Assembly (NCBI GenBank): GCA_039105265.1
Contig: JAPFFF010000018.1
Coordinates: 434,001-498,000 of the forward strand
Length of the DNA: 64,000 bases
Source of the DNA: Tritrichomonas musculus
Taxonomy: Eukaryota; Parabasalia; Tritrichomonadida; Tritrichomonadidae
Reading direction: 5' to 3'
Shown: one piece after another, positions 48,239 to 57,709 of the stretch
Layout of the letters: each line of letters starts with the position of its first letter
Numbering within the stretch: position 1 is the stretch's first letter
Made by a program: the position numbers and the translations under genes
Notes under the pieces: model-generated
What the model was told of the DNA's origin: nothing
Databases searched by the model: none
What the model saw: only the letters and a program-made list of their open reading frames with translations

Positions 48239-50329
48239 TTACAATAAAGTTCTTGTGGCTTTTAAGCCAACTTGATTAGCTTGAATATTAATATCTTGAA
48301 CATTGATCACTTTCGAATGATGAATTTGGTTAAATAAATTCTGATTCTCAAGAGCCAAAACTTGGCATTGTGCTGTATTTCGATCATTAGTTGTTTTTGC
48401 TTTTTGAATTCCTCTTTCTAATGATAAAAGTTCTTTGTTTTTTGCTAATTGTGATTTTTCTAAAATCTTGATATCTTCAATAAGTTTTTCATTCTTAACT
48501 TTAATTACTTCTATTTCTTCTTGAAGGGCATTGATTTCATTTTCTTGATCCTGGCAATGAATTGTCATTTCTTCCAATTGTTCTGATAGCTGATGATTTT
48601 CATCTTGTAATTTTTGTTCATTTTGTTTTAATGCTTTAAACTGTTTCTTCAAAACAACAAAGTTTTGATTTAGTTCTGAATAAGTTTCTGGATCAATTAA
48701 AGATGACAATTCTTCGTTTAATCTGTATATTTCTTGTCTTAAAAAGACAAGAGATTTTTCTCTTTCATCTAGTTTTTGTTTTTTGTTTTTTATTTCACTT
48801 TCTAATTTATTCATTTCGTCGTTAATTTGTTCATTGGTTTTCTTTGCTTGCTCTTGCTCATTTTGATATTCGTGAAGTAATTTAGCTGAGTCAATTATAA
48901 TATTATTCATTTTAGAATCATCATCTTTTGATATCCAAAACCAATTTCGATTATCTTTAACATAAACAATATCTTCTGGAGGTTCTTTTATTATTTTGTT
49001 CAATCTTGAAGATAGCAAAACAGTAATAATAACTGATCGAAAAGTAATATCGCTTTTTTCATAACCAAAGTTCCTTGCCAATTTAAGTAATTGTTCACTT
49101 TTTTCTTTTCTTGCATTTTCAATTGATGAGCAAACAACATCCCTTAGCTTTTGCATGGAATTTCTTTTCTCAAGATTAGCTAATTTACTTTTAAGGTTAT
49201 CGTTTTGCTCTTTTATTTCTTTATAGTTGTTGTCAGTTTGGTTATCTTTATTTATTTTCTGTCGTAGTTCATCTCTTTCTTGACAAACTTTTCGAACGTT
49301 TGATAAAATATCTTTGGGTTTATATGCTTCACCCACAAATGATGTTATCATTGATAGCAGATTTGTAGCATTATTTGTTTTTTTGGTTTCTTTTTGATAT
49401 AATTTCTGTATTTTGCTTAGCTGTCCTTCTAATTCTTGGATTTTTTGTGTGTATTCCGAATATTGTTTGAGTTGTGATTTTAAATCTTCTACAGTTTTCA
49501 TTAAATCAGAACAATTTTGTTTATATTTGATTTTATCTTTTCTTAACTTCATAATTGAATTTTGCTGATCAGAAATTGTAGCTTGAAGGACTACAATTTC
49601 ATCGTTCGATTGTTTTAAATCTGATTTAAGTTTTTCTTTTGAATCTGAAAGTTTGGATATTTGCGATTCAAATTCTTCTTTATCTTTAAGTAGTCCTTCA
49701 ATCTGTTTTTGTTGATTTGAGAATGATTCACTGGTTGATAATCCTTGCTGTTTTAATTCTGTTAATTGAACTTTTAAATCGGAAATTTGAGAGTTCTTCG
49801 TTTCAAGCTGCTTTTGTATTTCGATAATTTGATTTTTAGATTTTTTTTCATTTTCTTTGTGTTCATTTTTTTGATTTTGGTTTTGATTTTCTTTTTTTTG
49901 AAGTTCTTGCTTCAATTGATTAATAATATCTTTATAATGTTTGCATTTAGTTTCGTATTTGGTTACTTTACTATTGCAAGAAATTTCACTTTGAATTCGT
50001 GAATCGTTTTCATTTTGTAATTCTTGAATCCGGCGATTCGCTTCTTCTAACTTAATATCTTTTTCTTGGAGTAATTGAGTAAACTGTAATTTGCTTTGTT
50101 TTGACTGATCAATTACTTTACTAAGTTGTGTTTTAACAGTGCAAAGTTCTTTTTGGCAATCTAGCATATCACCCATTTTCTCTTGATATTCATCAATTAA
50201 ATTTTCTTTGTCATTTGTACTGACAGAATTAGACGGAAATGTAAGAGTGCTTGGTGCTTGTTTTTGATTATTTTGAATTGAAGATTTAGTTAAATTTGAC
50301 ATATTATCTTGAGATTTTGATATACTCAT
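48239..50329 (-). CDS. Long coiled-coil protein, unknown
   Basis: A 696-residue protein from ATG 50329. It has a Ser/Asn/Gln-rich N-terminal 45 residues, then almost continuous heptad-type helix (residues about 45-330 and 490-680) rich in Lys, Glu, Gln and Leu. A more globular insert of about 100 residues (about 325-480, around FVGEAYKPKDILSNVRKVCQ and DIVYVKDNRNWFWISKDDD) separates the two coils. Layouts of this kind occur in cytoskeletal and centrosomal proteins and Golgi tethers. It cannot be assigned to a named family by eye. Confidence 0.8.
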   Translation of the reverse strand: MSISKSQDNMSNLTKSSIQNNQKQAPSTLTFPSNSVSTNDKENLIDEYQEKMGDMLDCQKELCTVKTQLSKVIDQSKQSKLQFTQLLQEKDIKLEEANRRIQELQNENDSRIQSEISCNSKVTKYETKCKHYKDIINQLKQELQKKENQNQNQKNEHKENEKKSKNQIIEIQKQLETKNSQISDLKVQLTELKQQGLSTSESFSNQQKQIEGLLKDKEEFESQISKLSDSKEKLKSDLKQSNDEIVVLQATISDQQNSIMKLRKDKIKYKQNCSDLMKTVEDLKSQLKQYSEYTQKIQELEGQLSKIQKLYQKETKKTNNATNLLSMITSFVGEAYKPKDILSNVRKVCQERDELRQKINKDNQTDNNYKEIKEQNDNLKSKLANLEKRNSMQKLRDVVCSSIENARKEKSEQLLKLARNFGYEKSDITFRSVIITVLLSSRLNKIIKEPPEDIVYVKDNRNWFWISKDDDSKMNNIIIDSAKLLHEYQNEQEQAKKTNEQINDEMNKLESEIKNKKQKLDEREKSLVFLRQEIYRLNEELSSLIDPETYSELNQNFVVLKKQFKALKQNEQKLQDENHQLSEQLEEMTIHCQDQENEINALQEEIEVIKVKNEKLIEDIKILEKSQLAKNKELLSLERGIQKAKTTNDRNTAQCQVLALENQNLFNQIHHSKVINVQDINIQANQVGLKATRTLL

Positions 50330-50581
50330 TTACAATTATAAACGGCAATATTTGAAATTAATTTTATGAGAAAATCTGGTTGCAATGATTCAAATAAAGA
50401 TATTGAAATCATTAAAGTAATACAAACTCTTTTAATTCAATTTGTTGAAAGCCAAAAGTTGGTGATCTTAGGACTCACTAAAAATTTAATTGCATATTAT
50501 AAATCCTTATCATATGTATAATTGTTTGATACTATTTATAGCCTGTTTGGTTCATTATATAAGAAATTAGAATTTTTAATC

Positions 50582-51081
50582 TTTACAATCAGGGATGTGA
50601 AAAGGGCCGCCCGGGCAGGCTCTGGCAGAATGTCACTTTTTTGCATGGGCAGAAGGTTTGCCCGAGCTTTCTTTTTTTTTTTAAGTCACATTTCATTTGC
50701 CCGGGCAGAAAAGTGACATTGCCCGACGGGCAATGCCCGTCTTTGCTCTAAGAAAATATAAGAATATTAATCTATTATTATTAAAATAAATTATTATAAT
50801 TGCTTTAAAATTGAAAAATTAAATGAAAATGATTTTAATAATATATCAATCAAAAAAAATGATAGAATTATCTTATTTTCAAATAACAATTCTTTGTCAC
50901 TTTTAATCTCGGGCAATTGCCAGAGCAAAATTCACGAACAAAGACGGGCAATGTCACTTTTTTTAAATACAGGCAAGACGAGCACGGGCAAGTACGGGCA
51001 AACAAGGGCATGGACACTGCCCGTGGACAGTAATTTTTTCGGGCAATTTGCCCGTTCCCGTCCATCATCCCTGTTTACTAT
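50582..51081. mobile_element. hAT-like MITE, GC-rich subterminal repeats
   Basis: The body spans 50590-51073 (484 bp). The ends are CAGGGATG and its inverse CATCCCTG. The flanks TTTACAAT (50582-50589) and TTTACTAT (51074-51081) form an 8-bp target duplication with one mismatch, so the copy is somewhat older than the one at 33694. Both ends carry GCCCGGGCA- and CGGGCAATG-type words in both orientations, with GTGACATT/AATGTCAC pairs. The result is a strong foldback and a GC content far above the surroundings. Non-autonomous; no transposase. Confidence 0.75.
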
Positions 51082-51179
51082 TGTTTTTATTTGAAATTGA
51101 TTTTTAATAATAACAAATATTTTATTTTTGAATTTAATGATAATTTATTGATTAATGAGGACTAGATTAATATGTTAAT

Positions 51180-51220
51180 GGGATTTATTGGTTGAGAGAA
51201 TCTATCTGGGGAATCCCCCC

Positions 51221-51254
<34 letters not shown>

Positions 51255-51420
51255 AAAGGTTTATTTCTTGGTAATTCAAAAAGTTCTTGAGATAAAGTAC
51301 CGCCATTTTTAAGATTAATACTGTACCATCCAACATATTCTAACTCAGATTTTTTGCCGGCGATCAACTTTTTGCAATGAACAAGTTCAAAAATTAATCT
51401 CGCAAATTAACTACAGTTTC
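51180..51420. other. Long T run beside a decayed frame
   Basis: A T run of about 32 at 51222-51253 follows the symmetrical TGGGGAATCCCCCCA. Read on the minus strand, the run is an A tail after a frame of about 55 codons (peptide ELEYVGWYSINLKNGGTLSQ). That layout would fit a retrocopied fragment with its poly(A) tail, but no source gene or target duplication is evident. Confidence 0.25.
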
Positions 51421-51440
51421 TTACGATGCTTTCGAATTCT

Positions 51441-51665
51441 CAGATCCTCATACCGAAATATCAGTCGAACCAGATCCTCAAACCAAATTCTAAGCTGAAC
51501 CAGATCCTCAAACCAAATTCTAAGCTGAACCAGATCCTCAAACAAATTCTAAGCTGAACCAGATCCTCAAACAAATTCTGAGCTGAACCAGATCCTCAAA
51601 CAAAATTCTGAGCTGAACCAGATCCTCAAACCAAATTCTGAGCTGAACCAGATCCTCAAACTAAA
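51441..51665. repeat. 30-bp minisatellite, about seven copies
   Basis: Units of 29-30 bp built on GAACCAGATCCTCAAACC run from 51467, preceded by one degenerate unit at 51441 and ending in a partial unit near 51665. Copies differ by an A/G change near the 3' end of the unit and by single-base length differences. The length changes break any single reading frame, so this is not a coding repeat now. Confidence 0.85.
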
Positions 51666-51686
51666 AAATAATCTTTTTATGTTGCA

Positions 51687-51788
51687 AAATTTTCACCGAT
51701 TCTTACCGCCAGCCGCGGGGGCTCGACTCGGCTTCGCTTCTCTCAGCCTCGCTCGACGCCCGCCTGGCGGTATGTAGTCTCGGTAAAA
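51687..51788. repeat. GC-rich imperfect palindrome
   Basis: ACCGA..TACCGCCAG on the left pairs with CTGGCGGTA..TCGGT on the right. The loop is full of CTCGAC/GTCGAG- and GGCTTCGC-type words. GC content is about two thirds, in a genome region of under one third. It directly follows the minisatellite. The origin is unknown. Confidence 0.65.
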
Positions 51789-52578
51789 ATAGAAAAAGAT
51801 TTGTTTTTTCAATTATTTTATTTAGATTATTTTTTCTGAATGATTTTCACTTTTTGAAGGTTCTTCAGAAAATACGAATTAGAGTTTAGTTGATCCATTC
51901 CGAGCTGTAATATAAACATTTGATGCATATATTTATTTAAAAAATGTTAATCAAAAAGATTTTTTATTCAATTTTATAAAAACAACAATTTTCAATTTTT
52001 TACAATTTTGAAAGTTTTGACAAAATTAAATTTCTTTTTATACTGGAAATTATTAGATAAAATTTTAATGTTTTTAAATATATATAAATATAAGTATTTA
52101 TAAAATAATCTACTAATATAGAAAAGGTATTATCCGGAAAAATAGAATTTGGGTACCTTTAATCATTGAAGACAAAGATTAAAAAATTCTATTTCATTAA
52201 TAGTGTATTTTTAATTCACTCTTTTAAATGTTTTAACATTTCATCATTAAGCATAAAAAAATTTTTTCTAATGATATCATATTATTTCATCCAAATAAGG
52301 TTATGCTTTGAGGATTTCACTAAGATTCGATAAATTCATTGAAATGATGGCATAGAGAAAAGGATAATTATACTAGCATAATTAAAAAAAAATATTGAAC
52401 ATAATTGAAATTTAATCCAGTATATAACTTTTTACTTTTAGGATATAATAAAGAAAATGCGAAGATTACTCTATTAAAGATTATAAAAATTGAGAGTGTT
52501 TTGATGTATTCTAAAAATATCGGTTTTTGGTCATCATTAAAGGTGAAGTTCATGATACCGTTTATTAATTTAAAATAA

Positions 52579-55500
52579 ATGTCCGATTATAGCGACGATG
52601 ACAGGTCGCAAACAAGAAGTACAGCAGAAACGGAAGATTCAGAAAACTATCAGAAATATGAACTTCGGGAGCATATTTTAAAGCGCCCTGAAAACTATAT
52701 CGGAAGTACCAATAAACATACAGAAACTTTATGGGTTGTCGAAAATGATCAGTTTGTTCAAAAAAAGATTACTTATGTTCCCGGTTTGTATAAAATTTTT
52801 GATGAAATTCTAGTTAATGCAGCAGATAACTGCCAAAGAGACCCTCCAACAAAAAAAATCCAAGTTGAAATTAACCAGCAAGAAGGCTTTATTTCAGTCT
52901 GGAATGACGGAAAAGGAATTCCGATCAGTCAAAAGTATGATGAACATGACGATACTTCTTATTGGATTCCAGAATTCATTTTTGGGCATCTTTTAACATC
53001 ATCTAACTATGATGATAATAAAAAGCGTACCACTGGTGGTCGTAACGGTTTTGGTGCTAAATTAGCAAACATCTATTCAAAACAGTTTATCGTAGAATGC
53101 TATTCTCGAAATCCAGACGAAGACACATTTTGTGAATATGTTCAAGTTTTCACAGACCATATGGTAAATATTAATCCACCAAAAATAAAAGAAGTCAAGA
53201 ATAAGAAAGCTAAGCCTTCGACAATGATTAAATTCTATCCCGATTGTGCTCTCTTTGACATGGAAAATCTGGATGATGATATTATTGCTCTTTTCACTAA
53301 AAGAGTTTATGATATGGCAGGCTGTTTAAAGAATTGTGCAGTATTTTTAAACGGAACAAAAGTTCAAATTAAAAATTTTGATGAATACTGTAAGAAATAT
53401 CTCAAGCCTGATCTCCAGAGTGATTTCATTTCTCAAGAAATAAACGACAGATGGAAGATAGGTATCTCTTCTTCCGATGGAGTATTCAGTCAAGTATCTT
53501 TCGTAAACTCTGTTGCAACTACACGTGGTGGTACGCATGTTGATTACATTGCAGATCAAGTTGCCAAATATATAGTGTCTAAGATTAAGAAATCGAAAGA
53601 TGAAGCCCCAATCAATACGAAGTTGGCTAAGCAATATTTATTTGTATTTGTGAACTGCTTAATTGAAAATCCAACTTTTGATTCACAAACTAAAGATACC
53701 TTAACTCTTCCTCAAAAGCAGTTTGGGAGTAAATGTGAAATTCCAGAAGCTTTTATGAAAAGAATTATGAAAACTGATATTCCGAATAAAATTAAAGAAT
53801 TTGCTAGATTTAAGCAAAACAGCTCTATGAAAAAAATGGGAGGTCGCAAGACTGCAAGAATTCACGGAATTGAAAAGCTCGTTGATGCAAATGAAGCTGG
53901 AAAATCTAAATCAAGCAAATGTACACTTATCCTCACAGAAGGAGACTCCGCTAAATCTATGGCTGTTACTGGTCTTTCTGTTATTGGACGTGATTTATAT
54001 GGAGTGTTTCCACTTCGAGGTAAACTTCTTAACACACGAGATGTATCAGCAAAGAAACTTCAGCAAAACGAAGAAATTCAAAATTTGATGAAAATTATGG
54101 CGCTTAAACCGCATGCAAAATATGATTCTAAGGATTCTTTAAATGAGCTTCGATATGGTTCAATTATGATCATGGCAGATCAAGATCAAGATGGTTCACA
54201 TATTAAAGGTCTTATTATTAACTTTATTCATTCAATGTGGCCTGATCTGATTAAACGCCCTGGATTTCTTTGTGAATTTATAACACCAATTGTTAAAGTA
54301 TTCAAGAAATTGAAAGACAAAGATATTGGAACAAATAAAAAGAGAGAAGAAAAATCATTTTACACTCTCCCTGAGTTTATTGAATGGAAGAGAGAGCATA
54401 ACGATGCAAAAGGATATACAGTTAAGTATTACAAAGGTCTTGCTACATCAAATGATGATGAAACCAAAGAATACTTCTCAGATTTTAAGAGGCATAAAAT
54501 TGATTTTGAATTTTCTGGCCAAAACGATGAAGAGAGAATTCAACTTGCGTTCGATAAGAAACTTGCTGACCAAAGAAAAACTTGGCTTGCAGGACTCGAT
54601 CCAGATACTACCTATCTTGGTCAAGATACTCCAACAATTACATATACTGACTTTGTAGATAAAGAGCTCATTCTTTTCTCTAATTATGCCAATGTTAGAT
54701 CAATTCCATCTGTTGTTGATGGTTTGAAGCCCGGACAAAGAAAGGTTTTATGGGTTTCATTGAAGCAAAATATTAGGAGAGAATTAAAAGTTAACCAACT
54801 TGCAGGAAAAGTTTCCCAATTATCTGCATACCATCATGGTGAAACATCACTTGCAGAAACAATTGTTGGCATGGCACAAACTTTTGTTGGATCAAATAAC
54901 ATTAACCTATTTTTCCCATCTGGTCAATTTGGTACCAGACTTCATGGAGGTAAAGATGCAGGTTCATCACGTTATATTTATACACGACTCAACAACATCA
55001 CAAGAACAATCTTCCATAAAGATGACGATCAACTTCTTGAATATCTTACAGATGAAGGAATTCCAATTGAACCTAAATATTATGTTCCAGTAATTCCAAT
55101 GGTTCTTGTTAATGGTTCTGAAGGTATTGGTGTCGGATGGAGTTCTTCAGTTCCTTGTTTTAATCCACTTGATATTATCAAGAATATTCGTCATAAAATA
55201 CACGATGAAGAAATGGAAGAAATGACTCCTTGGTATAGCGGCTTTATTGGTGAAATTAAAAAGGTTGAAGGAAAAGCTAATGAAGAAGTTAAGAAATGGA
55301 ATGTCTCTGGTATTGTTAATGTTGTTACTGACGAAATGATCGAAATTACAGAACTTCCAATTGGTGTTTGGACAGAAGAATATAAGCAATTCCTCGAAAA
55401 TCTATTCACAGGTGAGAAAGAAAAAGAGAAAACAGCCAAAAAGAAGAAAGAAGACCAAAAGAAAGGAAAAGCAAAAGATGATGATGATGACAAAGGAAGA

Positions 55501-56817
55501 TTTGAACCAAAAATTTCTGATCTTAAAGAATACCATACAAATGAAACAGTTCATTTTGAAATATATTGTAATCAAGATCAAATGGATAATATAAAAAGTG
55601 AAGGTCTTGATAAATTCTTCCGTCTTACAAAATCGATTAACGCTACAAATATGACTCTATTCTCCCCAGAAGGTCATATTAAACAGTATAAATCTGCTGA
55701 ACAAATCATTGAAGACTTTTATCCTGTTAGAATCAAGCTTTATGAAGACAGAAAGAATGCAATACTTGAAGATTTAGACCAAATCTGTAAAAGAATTACT
55801 AATCAAGCTCGTTTCATCAAAGAATTTATTGAAGGACAACTTGAACTTAGAAACATTCCAAAGAAAACAATTCTTATTAACTTAAAAGAAAGAAACTACG
55901 ATTTAATGGATTCAGGAAAGAAGATGCCAAAGAAAGTTGCTGAAGATGCTATTGAAGTTGAAAATGATGAAGAAGAAGAAAATGATGAATTACCAGGTGA
56001 AGCTCCTTCAAAGAAGAAGAAGAGCCAATCTGAGGCAAAAGATGATCCAGAAATTGAAACCCTTTCGAAAGGTTACAATTATCTTCTTTCAATGAAAATA
56101 TGGTCATTAACGCGCGAAAGATATCTGAAGCTCCTCAAGCAAAAAGAAGAAGCTGAGCAAGATATAGAGCGTATTATGAATAAACAGCCCAAAGATATGT
56201 GGCTTGAAGACCTTGAAGCGCTTGAAAAGGAATATATCGAGTTTGAAGAATTAAGACAAAAGAAGCGTGAAGCAAATATCAGAGATGCCCAAAATTCAAA
56301 GAAGAAATCTAAATCAAAGGCAATCATCTCCAAATCGAAGCCACGTGTAAAGAAAGAAGATACAAAGAAGGTTGATACAAAGAAACCTGGTGATAGTCGA
56401 TCAGATGTTGATTCACAAGTTGATGAGAACGAGCCTGGCTCGAAACCTGCTAAATCGCCATCTAAGAAAGCTGCAACAAAAGCTGGTGGTGGAGAAAAGA
56501 AGCCAAGAAAGCCAAGAGCTACAAAGAAGAAAGATGCAGATGAATCGACTACTGATACAGAATCTGTAAAGCCATCTGTAAAGAAAGAAAAGAAGCCACT
56601 CACGAAAACGCCTTTCGAAGAATCAGACGAAGATTCAGAAATTGAGATTCTCGAATCTGACGAATCTGATGTTGATGTTAAGCAATCATTCATTGTATCT
56701 GATAGAAAGCCAAGGAATTCACAGAAAAAGAAATCATCATCCTCAGGTGATGAAGGTGAAGATGGGTATTCTCTTGATGATGATGAAGATGATGATGATG
56801 ATGAATTCCAAGATTAA
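52579..56817 (+). CDS. TOP2: DNA topoisomerase II
   Basis: A 1412-residue type IIA enzyme, the usual eukaryotic length. The ATPase (GHKL) part has FDEILVNAADN (Glu76, Asn80, Asn84), GKGIP and the loop GGRNGFGAKLANIYS (153-167). The TOPRIM domain shows LTEGDSAKSMA (Glu454) and the metal triad in DQDQDGSHIKG (534-544). The breakage domain has SSRYIYT with the DNA-linking Tyr799. The C-terminus (from about 1130) is a Lys-rich then Asp/Glu/Ser-rich tail ending in a run of Asp codons, which is typical for nuclear targeting and phosphorylation. It decatenates chromosomes in the nucleus. All catalytic residues are present. Confidence 0.97.
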   Translation: MSDYSDDDRSQTRSTAETEDSENYQKYELREHILKRPENYIGSTNKHTETLWVVENDQFVQKKITYVPGLYKIFDEILVNAADNCQRDPPTKKIQVEINQQEGFISVWNDGKGIPISQKYDEHDDTSYWIPEFIFGHLLTSSNYDDNKKRTTGGRNGFGAKLANIYSKQFIVECYSRNPDEDTFCEYVQVFTDHMVNINPPKIKEVKNKKAKPSTMIKFYPDCALFDMENLDDDIIALFTKRVYDMAGCLKNCAVFLNGTKVQIKNFDEYCKKYLKPDLQSDFISQEINDRWKIGISSSDGVFSQVSFVNSVATTRGGTHVDYIADQVAKYIVSKIKKSKDEAPINTKLAKQYLFVFVNCLIENPTFDSQTKDTLTLPQKQFGSKCEIPEAFMKRIMKTDIPNKIKEFARFKQNSSMKKMGGRKTARIHGIEKLVDANEAGKSKSSKCTLILTEGDSAKSMAVTGLSVIGRDLYGVFPLRGKLLNTRDVSAKKLQQNEEIQNLMKIMALKPHAKYDSKDSLNELRYGSIMIMADQDQDGSHIKGLIINFIHSMWPDLIKRPGFLCEFITPIVKVFKKLKDKDIGTNKKREEKSFYTLPEFIEWKREHNDAKGYTVKYYKGLATSNDDETKEYFSDFKRHKIDFEFSGQNDEERIQLAFDKKLADQRKTWLAGLDPDTTYLGQDTPTITYTDFVDKELILFSNYANVRSIPSVVDGLKPGQRKVLWVSLKQNIRRELKVNQLAGKVSQLSAYHHGETSLAETIVGMAQTFVGSNNINLFFPSGQFGTRLHGGKDAGSSRYIYTRLNNITRTIFHKDDDQLLEYLTDEGIPIEPKYYVPVIPMVLVNGSEGIGVGWSSSVPCFNPLDIIKNIRHKIHDEEMEEMTPWYSGFIGEIKKVEGKANEEVKKWNVSGIVNVVTDEMIEITELPIGVWTEEYKQFLENLFTGEKEKEKTAKKKKEDQKKGKAKDDDDDKGRFEPKISDLKEYHTNETVHFEIYCNQDQMDNIKSEGLDKFFRLTKSINATNMTLFSPEGHIKQYKSAEQIIEDFYPVRIKLYEDRKNAILEDLDQICKRITNQARFIKEFIEGQLELRNIPKKTILINLKERNYDLMDSGKKMPKKVAEDAIEVENDEEEENDELPGEAPSKKKKSQSEAKDDPEIETLSKGYNYLLSMKIWSLTRERYLKLLKQKEEAEQDIERIMNKQPKDMWLEDLEALEKEYIEFEELRQKKREANIRDAQNSKKKSKSKAIISKSKPRVKKEDTKKVDTKKPGDSRSDVDSQVDENEPGSKPAKSPSKKAATKAGGGEKKPRKPRATKKKDADESTTDTESVKPSVKKEKKPLTKTPFEESDEDSEIEILESDESDVDVKQSFIVSDRKPRNSQKKKSSSSGDEGEDGYSLDDDEDDDDDEFQD

Positions 56818-57028
56818 ATGCATAATAAGAATCTTCTTTAATAGAAAAAAATATAATGAAAATTTTATAAATCATTTTTATTTCAATGGTAATGGTGTCA
56901 AGCCATATTTCTATTTTTATATATATATAGTATATATTTATAATTATTGAAGCTATTTGATGATTTATTTTTCCATAAAGGAGATTGATCAAGTATCATA
57001 TAAACTTTTTGGTACATTATTTAGTCGA

Positions 57029-57331
57029 ATGAGCGATCCAGAGAAACCTATTAACAGGAAGATTAAAGAAAGTCTCGCATCAAGTCAAATGCAAGCAGAA
57101 GGAGCATTGAATCAAAGCGTCGAGGTTTTAATGAAATTACGTCAACAAAATAGTAGATTAACAGAAACATCAAATACTTTATCTCCACTCACTTCTATGT
57201 CTGAAACGTCAAATAAAAGAATGGGAGATATTTTAAGCACATTATCTTCAGGGAAAAGGTTGTTTCTTGTACTCGCAGCAGGAACAATTTTAATTTTATA
57301 TTTGGTTCTTAAATGGAAGCACTCAAAATGA
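57029..57331 (+). CDS. Small Qb-type SNARE-like, tail-anchored protein
   Basis: From ATG 57029 this is a 100-residue protein. Residues about 12-70 form one amphipathic helix with SNARE heptads (SLASSQMQAEGALNQSVEVLM, then LRQQNSRLTETSNTL). It is followed by a C-terminal membrane span (RLFLVLAAGTILILYLVL) and a four-residue basic end. The layout and heptads resemble Vti1/membrin-type Qb-SNAREs of Golgi and endosome, but without an N-terminal Habc domain. An in-frame ATG at 56960 would add 23 less coding-like residues. Given AP-3, AP-4 and TRAPP genes nearby, a vesicle-fusion role is sensible but not proven. Confidence 0.6.
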   Translation: MSDPEKPINRKIKESLASSQMQAEGALNQSVEVLMKLRQQNSRLTETSNTLSPLTSMSETSNKRMGDILSTLSSGKRLFLVLAAGTILILYLVLKWKHSK

Positions 57332-57709
57332 AATTTGTTTACTTTTTTCCATAAGATTTCATTAAAAGTTAATGTATATGTTATTACCTGCACTCTTAAA
57401 ATAATTCTAGCGTTACTTTTAATTTACGATATTTGTTTATAAAGAACAATCTTTCAAAAAAAAAAATATTTAGCATTATTCATGGTATTGGTAGTAAAGA
57501 ATTTCTATGGTCTTTCATTATCAGTTTAAAAAAAAAAAAAAAATAGTGATAAGTATATATAAAATTAATCTTTATATTTTTTTTACTTTCAGTATTAGAG
57601 TATTCCAAATATGTAAAAGTAGAGCTTCTTCTTAAATATTTTAAAAGCAAATATGTATTATTTTCAAAAAATAAAAATATAATTAATCCGAAATATGTTG
57701 TCTTTATGA
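57332..57709. other. Convergent intergenic DNA with poly(A) runs
   Basis: No gene seen. A-runs of 10 to 15 lie at about 57457 and 57528-57543. Confidence 0.4.

Larger units (their letters stand above)
50330..52578. other. 2.2 kb intergenic region with mixed repeats
   Basis: No intact gene. It contains, in order, an hAT-like MITE, a 32-nt T run next to a small decayed frame, a 30-bp minisatellite and a GC-rich palindrome (listed separately). The last 780 bases before the topoisomerase start are plain AT-rich DNA. Confidence 0.5.

Noticed and set aside
51441-51665. Possible CRISPR array
   Set aside because: Units are contiguous with no unique spacers, so it is a simple minisatellite; eukaryotic context.
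56079-56693. 204-codon minus-strand frame
   Set aside because: Opposite the Lys/Glu/Ser-rich tail of topoisomerase II; Phe/Ser-rich shadow without its own start signal.
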